Positions 7,612 through 16,380 of a stretch of 64,000 nucleotides of DNA are shown here, piece after piece; the first letter of the stretch is position 1; each line of letters starts with the position of its first letter. This DNA comes from Aeromicrobium fastidiosum (GTDB lineage: Bacteria > Actinomycetota > Actinomycetes > Propionibacteriales > Nocardioidaceae), in assembly GCF_017876595.1 (NCBI RefSeq), contig NZ_JAGIOG010000001.1, forward strand, positions 1,302,001 through 1,366,000, given 5' to 3'. The notes below the pieces were generated by a model. The model worked only from the letters and a program-made list of their open reading frames with translations, was not told the DNA's origin and made no database searches. A program made the position numbers and the translations under genes.

Positions 7612-8054
7612 GCATCACGATCCTGTACGGCACTGAGTCAGGCAATGCCGAGATGGCAGCCGACGAGTGCGCCGAGACACTGCCCGACGCCGTCGCCGTC
7701 GACCTGATGGACCTCGAGCCGGCCGACCTCGACCTCGGCGACACCTTCCTGATCGTCTGCTCGACCTACGGGGACGGTGAGCTGCCGGCATCCGCACAGC
7801 CGTTCGTCGACCGCCTCGTGGACCAGAAGCCCGACCTGAGCGAGATGCGATACGCGATCTTCGGCCTGGGCGACAGCGGTTACGCCGAGTCGTACGGGCT
7901 CGGCGGCACGCGTCTGGCCGAGCAGCTCGACGCCCTGGGCGCTCAGCGCTTCGGGGACTTCGGACGCCACGACGCCGCCGGCAGCGACGACCTGGTCGAG
8001 ACGGTCCTTGCCTGGGCCGAGTCCACGGTGGCTGCCGCCACCTCAGCCGCCTGA
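7608..8054 (+). CDS. Flavodoxin (redox partner of the P450)
   Basis: A 148-residue short-chain flavodoxin that should shuttle single electrons from the FprA-type reductase to the P450. The FMN phosphate loop LYGTESGNAEMAADE is at about residues 5-19. Isoalloxazine-binding segments CSTYGDGELPASAQPF (about 47-62) and FGLGDSGYAESYGLGG (about 84-99) follow. There is no signal peptide and no reductase fusion. The start overlaps the reductase stop; the P450 starts 17 bp after this stop. A flavodoxin instead of a ferredoxin as P450 donor is uncommon; the known example is cindoxin serving P450cin. Confidence 0.93.
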   Translation: MSITILYGTESGNAEMAADECAETLPDAVAVDLMDLEPADLDLGDTFLIVCSTYGDGELPASAQPFVDRLVDQKPDLSEMRYAIFGLGDSGYAESYGLGGTRLAEQLDALGAQRFGDFGRHDAAGSDDLVETVLAWAESTVAAATSAA

Positions 8055-8070
8055 GAGAGCGAGACACACC

Positions 8071-9258
8071 ATGACGATCGACACCACCATCACCGCAGGC
8101 GACCCGCTGCCGTTCCTGACGGACGAATACCGCACGGATCCGTACCCGTTCTACGCGGCGCTCCGTGCCGGGCAGCCGGTGTTCCAGCACCCTGCCGGGT
8201 TCTGGGCGATCACAGGCTATGCCGAGCTGAGCGAGCTGCTGTACAACCGCACGCTCGGCGTCGCCGACCTCGACTACGGTCCTGCGACCCCGCTCCACGA
8301 CAGCATGCTCGGGGCCGACGCTCCCAAGCACACGCGCGTGCGCCGGACCCACAGCCGGTGGTTCACCCCGAAGGCCGTGCAGCAGTGGTCGGAGTTCGCG
8401 CGTGGCGAGATCGCGACCCGACTGGACGCCATCGTGGCGTCAGGGGGCACCTTCGACGCCGTGCACGACCTGGCCTTTCCCGTCACCTTCGCCACGATCA
8501 GCAAGCTGCTCGGAGTACCGGCAGAGGACGGTGAAGAGGTCAGGCAGGCCACGCACGACATCGGTCGGAGCCTCGGGCTGGACCCCACCGCCGAGGAGGC
8601 GGCCGGCACCGAGAAGGCGTTCGCGTGGTTCATCGCCTACAACGAGCGGCTCGTCGCGGCCAAGCGGGCCGACCCCGGCGACGGCCTGCTCGACAGCTTC
8701 CTCGCCTTCGAGGACGACGGCACGATGTCGCACGACGAGGTCATCGCCTCCCTCACCCTGCTGTTCGCGGTGGGGCACCTCGACATCACCTACCTGATCG
8801 TCCACGGCATCAAGCTGATGATCGAGCAGCCGGCGATCTTCGCCACGTACCGGGACGAGCCCGATCGTCGGGCCGACATCGTGAACGAGATCCTGCGGAT
8901 CGACACGCCTGAGCAGTTCGTCGCTCGGATGACGACCCAGCCGATCACGGTCGGCGGCGTCGACATCCCAGCCGGCGAACCTCTCATCTTGTTCATCGGG
9001 GCAGGTAACCACGACCCCGCCGTCTTCGCTGATCCAGAGACGTTCGACATCGACCGCGACGCCGACCTCAGCAAGCACCTGGCATTCGGCGCGGGACCGC
9101 ACGGATGTGCCGGCCAGGTGCTGGCACGTGCGGAGGCGCACGACGTCTTCAGCGCACTCGTCGAGCGGTTCGATCGGATCGAGCTCGCCGGGCCGGTCAC
9201 CTACGGCCACTCGGAGTTCATCCGCTCCATCTCGTCCCTTCCCGTCTCGGTCTCCTGA
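8071..9258 (+). CDS. Cytochrome P450, probable demethylase of this operon
   Basis: A 395-residue soluble class I P450. The ExxR motif is E273-I-L-R276 and the heme loop is AFGAGPHGCAG with the thiolate ligand at C346. The I-helix is atypical: residues 231-240 read LFAVGHLDIT, where most P450s have (A/G)G-x-(D/E)-T-T, so the acid-alcohol pair used for O2 activation is replaced by Leu-Asp. P450s lacking this pair are known (P450cin, GcoA), often oxidising ethers or methoxy groups. Downstream folate genes imply that the reaction releases a one-carbon unit, that is, O- or N-demethylation; this is inference. The true start is the ATG at 8071; longer frames overlap the flavodoxin gene. Confidence 0.93.
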   Translation: MTIDTTITAGDPLPFLTDEYRTDPYPFYAALRAGQPVFQHPAGFWAITGYAELSELLYNRTLGVADLDYGPATPLHDSMLGADAPKHTRVRRTHSRWFTPKAVQQWSEFARGEIATRLDAIVASGGTFDAVHDLAFPVTFATISKLLGVPAEDGEEVRQATHDIGRSLGLDPTAEEAAGTEKAFAWFIAYNERLVAAKRADPGDGLLDSFLAFEDDGTMSHDEVIASLTLLFAVGHLDITYLIVHGIKLMIEQPAIFATYRDEPDRRADIVNEILRIDTPEQFVARMTTQPITVGGVDIPAGEPLILFIGAGNHDPAVFADPETFDIDRDADLSKHLAFGAGPHGCAGQVLARAEAHDVFSALVERFDRIELAGPVTYGHSEFIRSISSLPVSVS

Positions 9259-9310
9259 GCGATCCCGCAGACCCCACGACCACCCCGTACCCACTGAAAC
9301 GGAGCACGAC

Positions 9311-10435
9311 ATGACCGCACCATCCGACGCCACCACCGACCTGCGTCCGACCCCGTTCGCCGCACGGTTCCCCGAGACGGCGGGCGAAGCCATCGACGTC
9401 TACGGATTCGCCGTCCCGCTGTTCCTGGTCGACGTGGACGAGGAGTACGACGCCATCCGCCATCGCGTCGCGGTGCTCGAGTTCTCGATGCTGTTCAAGT
9501 GGGACGTCCGCGGCGCAGACGCCGTGGCCGTCGCCGACGCGGTGTTCTCTCGCAACCTGCGCGACCTGGCTGCGCGTCGCATCGCCTACGGGGTCGTGGT
9601 CGACGAGTCGGGCCACATGCTCGACGACGTCACCGGGACGGTGCTGGCCGACGACCACGTCCGCATCATCGGCGGCAACCCCGCGACGGTGGACGCCCTG
9701 CGGCGTCACGCCGAGGGGCGCGACGCCGAGGTCACCGAGATCCGCGACACCCTCGGGGTGCTGAGCGTGCAGGGCCCTCGCAGCCGCGAGCTCCTCCAGC
9801 GTCTGACCGACCGGGACATGTCGAACGAGGCGTTCCCCTACTACTCCTACGACCCCGCCATGACGGTCGCCGGCATCCCCGCCCACGTCAACCGCATGGG
9901 CTTCACCGCGGAGCTCGGCTACGAGGTCATGGTGCCGGTGGAGCGTGCCCTCGAGCTGTGGGACGCACTGTTCGAGGCCGGCCAGGACCTCGGAGTGCAG
10001 GCGGCGTCCGCGGGTGCGCTGATGGTCGCGCGCGTCGAGGCCGGGATGGTCATGGGCGAGGTCGAGTACGACGCCACGAGCACTCCGTTCGAGTGCCGGA
10101 TGGGCTGGGCGGTCGACTTCGACAAGGGCGACTTCCAGGGCCGCGAAGCTCTTCTGTCGCTCAAGGATGGGGTGAGCGCCCGCGTGGTGTCGGTCGTGGT
10201 GGATGCCGATCCGGACGCCGCCGACGGCGCGCGCCTGGTGGATGCCGGCGAGGACGTCGGCTGGGTCACGATGGCGGTGCCGTCGCCGGTCCTGGACGGC
10301 AAGACGCTCGGACTGGCGCGGGTCGCAGTCGGCTCGGCCAAGATCGGCACCACGCTGGCCTTGGCCGACGGAGCCGTGGCCACCGTGGTGCGCACGCCCG
10401 TCTACGACCCCGACCGCGACCGCGTCCGAAGCTGA
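9311..10435 (+). CDS. GcvT-like tetrahydrofolate aminomethyltransferase/demethylase
   Basis: A 374-residue member of the GcvT/DmgO/LigM-type folate family. It probably transfers a methyl or formaldehyde-level carbon to tetrahydrofolate. The sequence follows the GcvT pattern: [19 protein letters not shown] (about 95-113), [19 protein letters not shown] (about 148-166) and [15 protein letters not shown] (about 196-210). A C-terminal barrel with [23 protein letters not shown] follows. It is not next to GcvH or GcvP, so it does not belong to a glycine cleavage complex. Position between the P450 and PurU/FolD suggests it captures the carbon the P450 removes. The ATG at 9311 follows CGGAGC at proper spacing. 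Confidence 0.85.
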   Translation: MTAPSDATTDLRPTPFAARFPETAGEAIDVYGFAVPLFLVDVDEEYDAIRHRVAVLEFSMLFKWDVRGADAVAVADAVFSRNLRDLAARRIAYGVVVDESGHMLDDVTGTVLADDHVRIIGGNPATVDALRRHAEGRDAEVTEIRDTLGVLSVQGPRSRELLQRLTDRDMSNEAFPYYSYDPAMTVAGIPAHVNRMGFTAELGYEVMVPVERALELWDALFEAGQDLGVQAASAGALMVARVEAGMVMGEVEYDATSTPFECRMGWAVDFDKGDFQGREALLSLKDGVSARVVSVVVDADPDAADGARLVDAGEDVGWVTMAVPSPVLDGKTLGLARVAVGSAKIGTTLALADGAVATVVRTPVYDPDRDRVRS

Positions 10436-10449
10436 GAAGGAACCACGCC

Positions 10450-11295
10450 GTGAACAGATATGTCATGACCCTTCGATGCCCGGACCAGCCGGGCATCGTC
10501 CGTGCCTTCGCGCAGGGTGTGTCGTCCCTCAAGGGCAACATCGTCGACAACAACCAGTTCTCCGACCCGGACACCGACACGTTCTGCATGCGCACCGAGT
10601 TCGACTCTCCGGCGGACAGCTCGGCGGTCGTCCGCGCGGAGCTGACCCAGGCGCTGGGTGCGTTCGACCCGTTCCTGACGGTGCGAGACGTCTCGCACCG
10701 TCGCCGCGTGCTGCTGATGGTCTCCAAGTTCGACCACTGCCTGGTCGACCTGCTCTATCGTCACCGCACGGGCGACCTGCCGATCGACATCCCGGTGATC
10801 GTGTCCAACCACCCCGATCTCAAGCCCCTGGCCGATCAGGCCGGCATTCCCTTCGTCCTGATCCCCGTCACGAAGGACACCAAGCCGGAGGCGGAGGCGA
10901 AGCTGCTCGACCTGGTGACCGAGCACGACGTCGACCTCGTCGTGCTGGCGCGGTACATGCAGGTGCTGTCGGACGACCTGTGTCGCAAGCTCGCCGGACG
11001 CGCGATCAACATCCACCACTCGTTCCTCCCCGGTTTCAAGGGTGCGAAGCCCTACCACCAGGCGCATGCGCGAGGGGTCAAGCTCATCGGGGCCACCGCC
11101 CATTACGTCACGGCCGAGCTCGACGAGGGCCCGATCATCGAGCAGGACGTCCAGCGCGTGAACCATGCACGCAGCGCCGACCAGATGGTGGCACTGGGCC
11201 GGGACGTCGAGCGTGCCGTGCTCTCGCGCGCGGTCCGTCGCCATGCCGAGGACCGTGTGATCCTGGTGGGCGCACGCACGGTGGTCTTCGAGTGA
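10450..11295 (+). CDS. purU: Formyltetrahydrofolate deformylase
   Basis: A 281-residue PurU that hydrolyses 10-formyl-THF to formate and free THF. An N-terminal ACT-like domain ([20 protein letters not shown], about 6-25) precedes the formyltransferase domain. That domain has [31 protein letters not shown] (about 184-203) and [13 protein letters not shown] with the catalytic Asp. It starts at GTG 10450 after AAGGA. The stop overlaps the folD GTG by 4 bp. PurU-FolD pairs accompany sarcosine and dimethylglycine demethylation genes in Arthrobacter, which supports a role in recycling THF during demethylation. Confidence 0.95.
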   Translation: MNRYVMTLRCPDQPGIVRAFAQGVSSLKGNIVDNNQFSDPDTDTFCMRTEFDSPADSSAVVRAELTQALGAFDPFLTVRDVSHRRRVLLMVSKFDHCLVDLLYRHRTGDLPIDIPVIVSNHPDLKPLADQAGIPFVLIPVTKDTKPEAEAKLLDLVTEHDVDLVVLARYMQVLSDDLCRKLAGRAINIHHSFLPGFKGAKPYHQAHARGVKLIGATAHYVTAELDEGPIIEQDVQRVNHARSADQMVALGRDVERAVLSRAVRRHAEDRVILVGARTVVFE

Positions 11296-12140
11296 GCGCC
11301 CGCATCCTCGACGGCACCGCCACGGCCAAGGCCATCAAGAACGAGCTGTCGGCCAGGGTGAGTGGCCTCCGGAGCAAGGGCGTGCGAGTGGGCCTCGGCA
11401 CGATCCTCGTCGGCGATGATCCGGGGTCGGCCTGGTACGTCGCGGGCAAGCACCGTGATTGCGCCGAGGTGGGCATCGAGTCGATTCGGATCGACCTGCC
11501 GGGCGATGCTCCGCAGAGTGCTGTCGAAGAAGCCGTGCTCCGGCTCAACGAGGACCCGTCGTGCACCGGCTACATCGTGCAGCTGCCCCTGCCGCCCCAC
11601 ATGGACGAGAACCACATCTTGGGTCTCATCGACCCGGCCAAGGATGCCGACGGCCTGCACCCGACCAATCTCGGCTGGTTGGTGCTCGGCAAGGATGCGC
11701 CGTTGCCCTGCACGCCCACGGGAATCGTGGAGCTGTTGAGACGTCACGACGTCGAGCTCGCCGGGGCCGAGGTGGTCGTCGTCGGTCGGGGGATCACGGT
11801 CGGTCGCCCACTGGGGTTGCTGTTGACCCGCCGGGCCGAGAACGCCACCGTCACGCTCTGCCACACCGGCACCAGGGACCTGGGCGCCCATACCCGTGAG
11901 GCTGACATCATCGTCGCGGCCGCAGGCGTTCCCGACATCATCACGGCCGACATGGTGAAGCCCGGAGCCGCCGTGATCGACGTAGGGGTCTCGCGCGACG
12001 CTGAAGGCAAGATCGCTGGCGACGTGGCGCTGGACGTCCGAGACGTCGCGGCATGGGTCTCCCCGAATCCAGGGGGTGTGGGGCCCATGACCCGTGCTCA
12101 GCTCCTGGCCAACGTCGTCGCGGCGGCGGAGCACCGGTAG
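11292..12140 (+). CDS. folD: Methylene-THF dehydrogenase/methenyl-THF cyclohydrolase
   Basis: A 282-residue bifunctional FolD that oxidises 5,10-methylene-THF to 10-formyl-THF, the substrate of PurU. Seen: [17 protein letters not shown] with the catalytic Lys (about residues 49-65), [31 protein letters not shown] and [10 protein letters not shown]. One departure: the NADP-loop motif GRSxxVGxP reads GRGITVGRP, with Gly at 167 instead of Ser. It starts at GTG 11292 inside the purU stop and is the last gene before a strong terminator. A house-keeping folD copy probably exists elsewhere. Confidence 0.95.
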   Translation: MSARILDGTATAKAIKNELSARVSGLRSKGVRVGLGTILVGDDPGSAWYVAGKHRDCAEVGIESIRIDLPGDAPQSAVEEAVLRLNEDPSCTGYIVQLPLPPHMDENHILGLIDPAKDADGLHPTNLGWLVLGKDAPLPCTPTGIVELLRRHDVELAGAEVVVVGRGITVGRPLGLLLTRRAENATVTLCHTGTRDLGAHTREADIIVAAAGVPDIITADMVKPGAAVIDVGVSRDAEGKIAGDVALDVRDVAAWVSPNPGGVGPMTRAQLLANVVAAAEHR

Positions 12141-12153
12141 GCCATCGGGCCCG

Positions 12154-12190
12154 CGACCTGACACGCCGTGACAGGCGGCGTGTCAGGTCG
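12154..12190 (+). terminator. Terminator of the P450-folD operon
   Basis: Perfect 15-bp stem, CGACCTGACACGCCG (12154-12168) pairing with 12176-12190 across a 7-nt loop, 13 bp after the folD stop. It separates the demethylase operon from the permease promoter. Confidence 0.85.
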
Positions 12191-12214
12191 GTTCGTCATG
12201 CACGAGCAGCAATG

Positions 12215-12228
12215 TTTCCATCTGGATA
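12215..12228. promoter_or_regulatory. TTTCCATCTGGATA palindrome upstream of the APC permease
   Basis: A 14-bp dyad (TTTCCA-TC-TGGATA), nearly identical to the site at 27934-27947 and similar to 6191-6204. TTGACA at 12246-12251, 18 bp downstream, could be a -35 box. The regulator is not identified. Confidence 0.4.
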
Positions 12229-12285
12229 ATTCTTGTCAGATTCTGTTGACAGTGGCACACATCACACTTCATTCTTGGGGTCCAA

Positions 12286-12303
12286 ACGTTCGCATCCGAA
12301 CGA
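12286..12303. promoter_or_regulatory. CGTTCG-type operator upstream of the APC permease
   Basis: ACGTTCGC-AT-CCGAACGA pairs at 6 of 8 arm positions and matches the 18-bp layout of the sites at 20842, 20914 and 23670. It ends 24 bp before the permease ATG. Confidence 0.5.
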
Positions 12304-12327
12304 AAACCTTCGTCCCTGGGAGTCGGC

Positions 12328-13776
12328 ATGACCGAAGCGACCTCGCCTGCTGTCGAGAAACATCAGACCCGCCTGAAGCCGAACTCACTCGGGGTGTTCG
12401 GGATCCTCTTCTTCGTCCTGTCGAGCCAGGCACCGCTCACCGGGATCGCCGGGGCCGTGCCGATCGCGATCGTGATCGGCAACGGGGCCGGCGTCCCGAC
12501 GGCCTACATCGCCGCCGGACTGATCATCTTCGTGTTCTCCATCGGCTTCGTCGCGATGGGGCGACATGTCGTCCACGCGGGTGCTTTCTATGCCTACATC
12601 GGCAAGGGCTTGGGGGAGACGACGGGGGTGTCGGGCGCCTTCGTCGCGCTCTTCGCCTACAACACCATCCAGGCCGCGATGTACGGCCTGTACGGCGTCA
12701 TCATGCAGGGGATCTTCGTGCATCACTTCAGCTTCGACCTGCCGTGGTGGGTCTGGGCGCTGGCGACCATGGCCGTCGTGCAGCTGCTGGGAGCGATGGG
12801 CGTCGACATCGGTGCCCGGGTGCTCGCCGTGCTCGTCGCCGCGGAGTTCAGCCTGCTGTCGCTGTTCGCCGTCGTGACGCTGTTCAAGGGCGGGGGCCCG
12901 GAGGGTTTCGGCATTGCCGACACGTTCAGCTTGAGCGCGGCGACAGCGGGCGCTCCCGGTGTCGCGCTGATGTTCGCGATCGCCTCGATGTTCGGCTTCG
13001 AGGCCACGGCGATCTACGGCGAGGAGGCGCGCGAGCCGCGCAAGACGGTGCCGCGTGCGACCTACCTCTCCGTGCTCATCATCACCGGCTTCTTCGCGTT
13101 CGTGACCTGGATGCTGGTCGCGTTCTACGGTCCGTCCCAGGTGGTGGGTGAGGCTGGCAAGGCGCTTGACTCCGGCGACGGTGCCACCTTCGTGTTCGCC
13201 GCGGTCGGATCACAGCTCGGCGGCTGGACCGGCGACGTCCTCGAAGTGCTGCTCGCGACGTCGCTGTTCGCAGGCATCCTGGCCTTCCACAACTCGATCA
13301 CGCGCTACTTGTTCTCGCTCAGCCGTGACCGTGTGATCCCTGCGTCGGTGTCCTTGCTCAACAAGCGCCACTCTCCCTGGGTGGCTGGTGCGGTCCAGAC
13401 CGTGCTCGTCGTCGTGCTGACGATGCCGTTCGCGATCCTCGGCAAGGACCCGGTCCTCACGCTGTTCTCGTGGTTCAGTGGCGTGGCCGTCCTGGGCATG
13501 ATGCTCCTGTACTTCATGACCAGCGTCTCGGTCGTCGCCTTCTTCCGCCGTACGCCCTCGGAGTCCTCGCTGGCGACCACGCTCGTGGCGCCGCTCGTGG
13601 GCTCGGTGGGCATCGGTATCGCCGTGTGGCTGATCCTCGCCAACTTCAAGACGCTGATCGGTGGAAGCGGCACCACGGCCTTCTGGCTCATCGTCACGGT
13701 TCCCGCCATTGCCGTGGTCGGCGCCCTGGTCGGCCATCTGCGACGAGGAGTCATCCGCGAAGAGCTCATCGACTGA
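12328..13776 (+). CDS. APC-superfamily amino acid/amine permease
   Basis: A 482-residue integral membrane transporter with about 12 hydrophobic segments, beginning LGVFGILFFVLSSQAPLTGIAGAVPIAIVIG (about residues 24-54). This contains the small-residue-rich first helix of APC carriers. The segment FGFEATAIYGEEAREPRKTVPRATY (about 223-247) is the characteristic helix 6 and loop signature. It imports an amino acid or amine by cation symport. Location before the ring-cleavage and gamma-glutamylation genes, under a related operator, makes it the likely uptake system for the pathway substrate. The ATG at 12328 follows GGGAG. Confidence 0.9.
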   Translation: MTEATSPAVEKHQTRLKPNSLGVFGILFFVLSSQAPLTGIAGAVPIAIVIGNGAGVPTAYIAAGLIIFVFSIGFVAMGRHVVHAGAFYAYIGKGLGETTGVSGAFVALFAYNTIQAAMYGLYGVIMQGIFVHHFSFDLPWWVWALATMAVVQLLGAMGVDIGARVLAVLVAAEFSLLSLFAVVTLFKGGGPEGFGIADTFSLSAATAGAPGVALMFAIASMFGFEATAIYGEEAREPRKTVPRATYLSVLIITGFFAFVTWMLVAFYGPSQVVGEAGKALDSGDGATFVFAAVGSQLGGWTGDVLEVLLATSLFAGILAFHNSITRYLFSLSRDRVIPASVSLLNKRHSPWVAGAVQTVLVVVLTMPFAILGKDPVLTLFSWFSGVAVLGMMLLYFMTSVSVVAFFRRTPSESSLATTLVAPLVGSVGIGIAVWLILANFKTLIGGSGTTAFWLIVTVPAIAVVGALVGHLRRGVIREELID

Positions 13777-13793
13777 GCAACGGCGCGACGAGA

Positions 13794-13839
13794 CGCCCCG
13801 ATCCGCCAGGTGCCGCAGCGCCGATGGCGGCCCGGGGCG
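13794..13839 (+). terminator. Possible terminator after the APC permease
   Basis: Arms 13794-13808 and 13825-13839 pair at 13 of 15 positions with a 16-nt loop, 18 bp after the permease stop. There is no T-tract. Confidence 0.45.
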
Positions 13840-13902
13840 TTCCGGCGTCCGGGTGCTGAGAGGGCTCCTGCGGGGGCTTGACGTCGAGCACCGACGCGAA
13901 TA

Positions 13903-13918
13903 CGTTTGGGGCCAAACG
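13903..13918. promoter_or_regulatory. Operator CGTTTGG-GG-CCAAACG before the ring-cleavage operon
   Basis: A perfect 7-bp-arm palindrome ending 14 bp before the first ATG (13933), between the promoter and the RBS GGAGG. It is the most symmetric of the five related sites in this region. Binding here would block transcription start or elongation, as expected for a MarR- or TetR-type repressor. Confidence 0.6.
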
Positions 13919-13932
13919 ATCTGGAGGATCTG

Positions 13933-15408
13933 ATGCCGCACCACGAGTCTGCGATCGTCGACGGAGTCACTGTCGACCTCCGCCACTGGATCGGAGGGAC
14001 GCGCATCTCATCGCCGACGACGTTCCCCGACTACTCGCCGCTGGACGAGTCACTGCTGGGCGATGTTGCCGCAGGTGGGGCGAACGAGGTCGACGAGGCC
14101 GTCTCGGCAGCACGGGCGGCGTTCCCGGCCTGGGCCGCTCTGCCGGTCGCCGAGCGGTCGGCCATCCTGCGTCGCGTCGCCGACGGGATCGACGCGCGCG
14201 TCGAGGACCTGTCGCGTCTGGAGACCAGGGACAACGGGTCTCTGATCCGCAGCCACCGCCGCGGCGTGATGCCCCGTGTCGCGATGAACTTCCGCGCTTT
14301 CGCCGACTTCGCCGAGCAGCAGCTGGGCCACCCCGACCTGGAGGTCCGCGACCACCGGGAGCGCATCACGTACGAGCCCGCAGGGGTCGTCGCGATCATC
14401 ACGCCGTGGAACGCCCCCCTGATGCTGGCCACCTGGCGCATCGGGCCTGCACTGGCCGCGGGCAACACCGTCGTCCTGAAGCCGCCGGAGTGGGCACCCC
14501 TGACGGCCAGCCTGCTCGCCGAGATCAGCGCCGAGGCGGGTCTTCCGCCCGGCGTGTTCAACGTCGTGCAGGGGCTCGGTGCCGAGGCGGGGGCAGCGCT
14601 GACAGCACACCCCGACATCAACCGCCTGGCGTTCACCGGATCGGTCCCGACGGCGGGCACCATCTCGAAGGCAGCGGCCGAGAACATCGTGCCGCTGTCG
14701 TACGAGCTCGGCGGCAAGTCGCCGCTGGTCGTCCTCGAGGACGCCGACCTCGACCTTGCCGTCTCGATCGCGGTCGAGCAGTTCGACAACGCCGGGCAGG
14801 TCTGCCTGAAGGCCGCTCGCATGCTGGTGCACTCCTCGCTCGTCCAGGAGTTCACGGAGCGGGTCGTCGAAGGTGCGGCCACGCTCCGTCAGGGAGACCC
14901 CCGGGACGAGGCGACCGACGTGTCCGCTCTGATCTCGCGGCGTCACTTCGAGCAGATCGACGGTTTCGTCGAGCGGGCACTTGCTGACGGTGCCCGCGCG
15001 CTGCTGGGAGGGGGTCCCAACGAAGAGCTCGGTGGCCTGTACTACCGGCCGACCGTCCTGGTCGATGCCCCGCCCGGATCCGAAGTACTCACCGAAGAGG
15101 TCTTCGGCCCCGTCGTCACGATCGAGTCGTTCGAGACCGAGGCGCAAGCCGTCCAGATGGCCAACGACAGCCGCTTCGGTCTGGCCGCCACCCTCGTGAC
15201 GGGCGACCGGACGCGCGCAGAGCGCGTGTCCGCGCAGCTCGACGCAGGGACGGTCTGGGTGAACTGCTTCTTCGTCCGCGACCTCGAAGCGCCGTTCGGC
15301 GGCAACGGGCGCTCCGGCATCGGCCGCGAGGGCGGCATCTGGTCGTTCGACTTCTACACCAACATCAAGAACAGCGTCTTCAGCCCTCAGGGCTGGAAGG
15401 AGAACTGA
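13933..15408 (+). CDS. hpaE: 5-carboxymethyl-2-hydroxymuconate semialdehyde dehydrogenase-like ALDH
   Basis: A 491-residue NAD(P)-dependent aldehyde dehydrogenase. Conserved are ITPWNAPLMLATWR (Rossmann/Asn), ELGGKSPLVVLEDADLD (general base Glu), the catalytic C291 in FDNAGQVCLKAAR, and EEVFGPVVTIE. The C-terminus VNCFFVRDLEAPFGGNGRSGIGREGGIWSFDFYTNIKN is the HpaE-type ending. HpaE oxidises the ring-cleavage product of homoprotocatechuate. The downstream extradiol dioxygenase and FAH genes support this role. The ATG at 13933 has GGAGG 6 bp upstream; a TTG at 13906 lies inside the operator and is rejected. The next gene starts 2 bp after the stop. Confidence 0.85.
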   Translation: MPHHESAIVDGVTVDLRHWIGGTRISSPTTFPDYSPLDESLLGDVAAGGANEVDEAVSAARAAFPAWAALPVAERSAILRRVADGIDARVEDLSRLETRDNGSLIRSHRRGVMPRVAMNFRAFADFAEQQLGHPDLEVRDHRERITYEPAGVVAIITPWNAPLMLATWRIGPALAAGNTVVLKPPEWAPLTASLLAEISAEAGLPPGVFNVVQGLGAEAGAALTAHPDINRLAFTGSVPTAGTISKAAAENIVPLSYELGGKSPLVVLEDADLDLAVSIAVEQFDNAGQVCLKAARMLVHSSLVQEFTERVVEGAATLRQGDPRDEATDVSALISRRHFEQIDGFVERALADGARALLGGGPNEELGGLYYRPTVLVDAPPGSEVLTEEVFGPVVTIESFETEAQAVQMANDSRFGLAATLVTGDRTRAERVSAQLDAGTVWVNCFFVRDLEAPFGGNGRSGIGREGGIWSFDFYTNIKNSVFSPQGWKEN

Positions 15409-15410
15409 CC

Positions 15411-16370
15411 ATGGGTGAAGTGGTGGGCGCAGGCCTTGTCGCGCACGTGCCGACGATCGTCCTGCCCGAGGAGATCCGCCGAGAGCTCAACGGGGGCGAG
15501 GACTCGACCTTGGTGTCGGGCCTGCACCAGCTGCGGGCCGAGGTGTTCGACACCCTCGACTACGACACCGTCGTCGTGCTGGACTCGCACTGGGCGACCA
15601 CCGTCGAGTGGGTCGTCACGGCGCAGGACCGCCGATCGGGACTGTTCACGTCGGAGGAGCTGCCGCGAGGGATGCAGCGCCGTCCGTACGACTTCGCCGG
15701 CGATCCCGAGCTCGCGCACCTCATCGCGAGCAAGGCGACCGAGCACTCGACCTGGATCACCCCGATCGACGACAACCACCTGCCGATCTTCTACGCGACG
15801 ACCAACGTCTGGGAGTTCCTCGGCCAGGGCCTGCCCGACAAGCGCTGGATCTCGATCGGCGTCTGCCAGACCGGCGACGCAGAGGACGCCCTGCGACTCG
15901 GACGCGCCCTCGGCACCGCCATCGCCGAGTCCGATCGCAAGGTCCTGTTGATCGCCTCGGGTGCTCTGTCGCACACCTTCTGGCCGTTGCGGCAGCTGCG
16001 AGACCACGAAGGCGCCGGTCACGACCACATCTTCACCGCCGAGGCACTCGCCGCCGACCTCGAACGCATCGAGTGGATGAAGGAGGGCGATCACCGCCGC
16101 ATCCTCGACACTCTGCCGGAGTTCTACCGTTTCAAGCCGGAGGCCCGCTTCCAGCACTACCTGATGATGATGGGCGCGATCGGCGAGCAGGACTGCACCG
16201 CGCGCGGCCGTCAGTACGGCGAGTACGAGAACTCGATCGGCACCGGCCAGGTGCACGTCTGGTTCGACCGACCCGACGGCGGCTTCCCGGCCGCCCGCAC
16301 CACCCCCACCGACCCCGACTTCGTCCGACAGACGGCCGCGCCCGGCACCGACGTGCCGGCCGCTGGCTGA
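15411..16370 (+). CDS. hpaD: LigB-type extradiol dioxygenase, homoprotocatechuate 2,3-dioxygenase-like
   Basis: A 319-residue class III (LigB superfamily) non-heme iron dioxygenase. The N-terminus VVGAGLVAHVPTIVLPEE matches the iron-ligand His region of 3,4-dihydroxyphenylacetate 2,3-dioxygenases of the E. coli HpaD type. VVVLDSHWATTVEW (about 44-57) contains the next conserved His. SGALSHTFWPLR (about 183-194) and YLMMMGAIGEQ near residue 250 also follow the family. It should open the ring of homoprotocatechuate or a close analogue next to one hydroxyl. It is followed by an FAH-family gene 10 bp downstream. Assignment to this substrate rests on family resemblance and operon context. Confidence 0.82.
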   Translation: MGEVVGAGLVAHVPTIVLPEEIRRELNGGEDSTLVSGLHQLRAEVFDTLDYDTVVVLDSHWATTVEWVVTAQDRRSGLFTSEELPRGMQRRPYDFAGDPELAHLIASKATEHSTWITPIDDNHLPIFYATTNVWEFLGQGLPDKRWISIGVCQTGDAEDALRLGRALGTAIAESDRKVLLIASGALSHTFWPLRQLRDHEGAGHDHIFTAEALAADLERIEWMKEGDHRRILDTLPEFYRFKPEARFQHYLMMMGAIGEQDCTARGRQYGEYENSIGTGQVHVWFDRPDGGFPAARTTPTDPDFVRQTAAPGTDVPAAG

Positions 16371-16380
16371 AAGGAATCCC

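Noticed and set aside
9499-12140. Long plus-strand frames running into purU and folD
   Set aside because: Only the parts from 10450 (purU) and 11292 (folD) match families; the extensions overlap the GcvT-like and purU genes out of frame.
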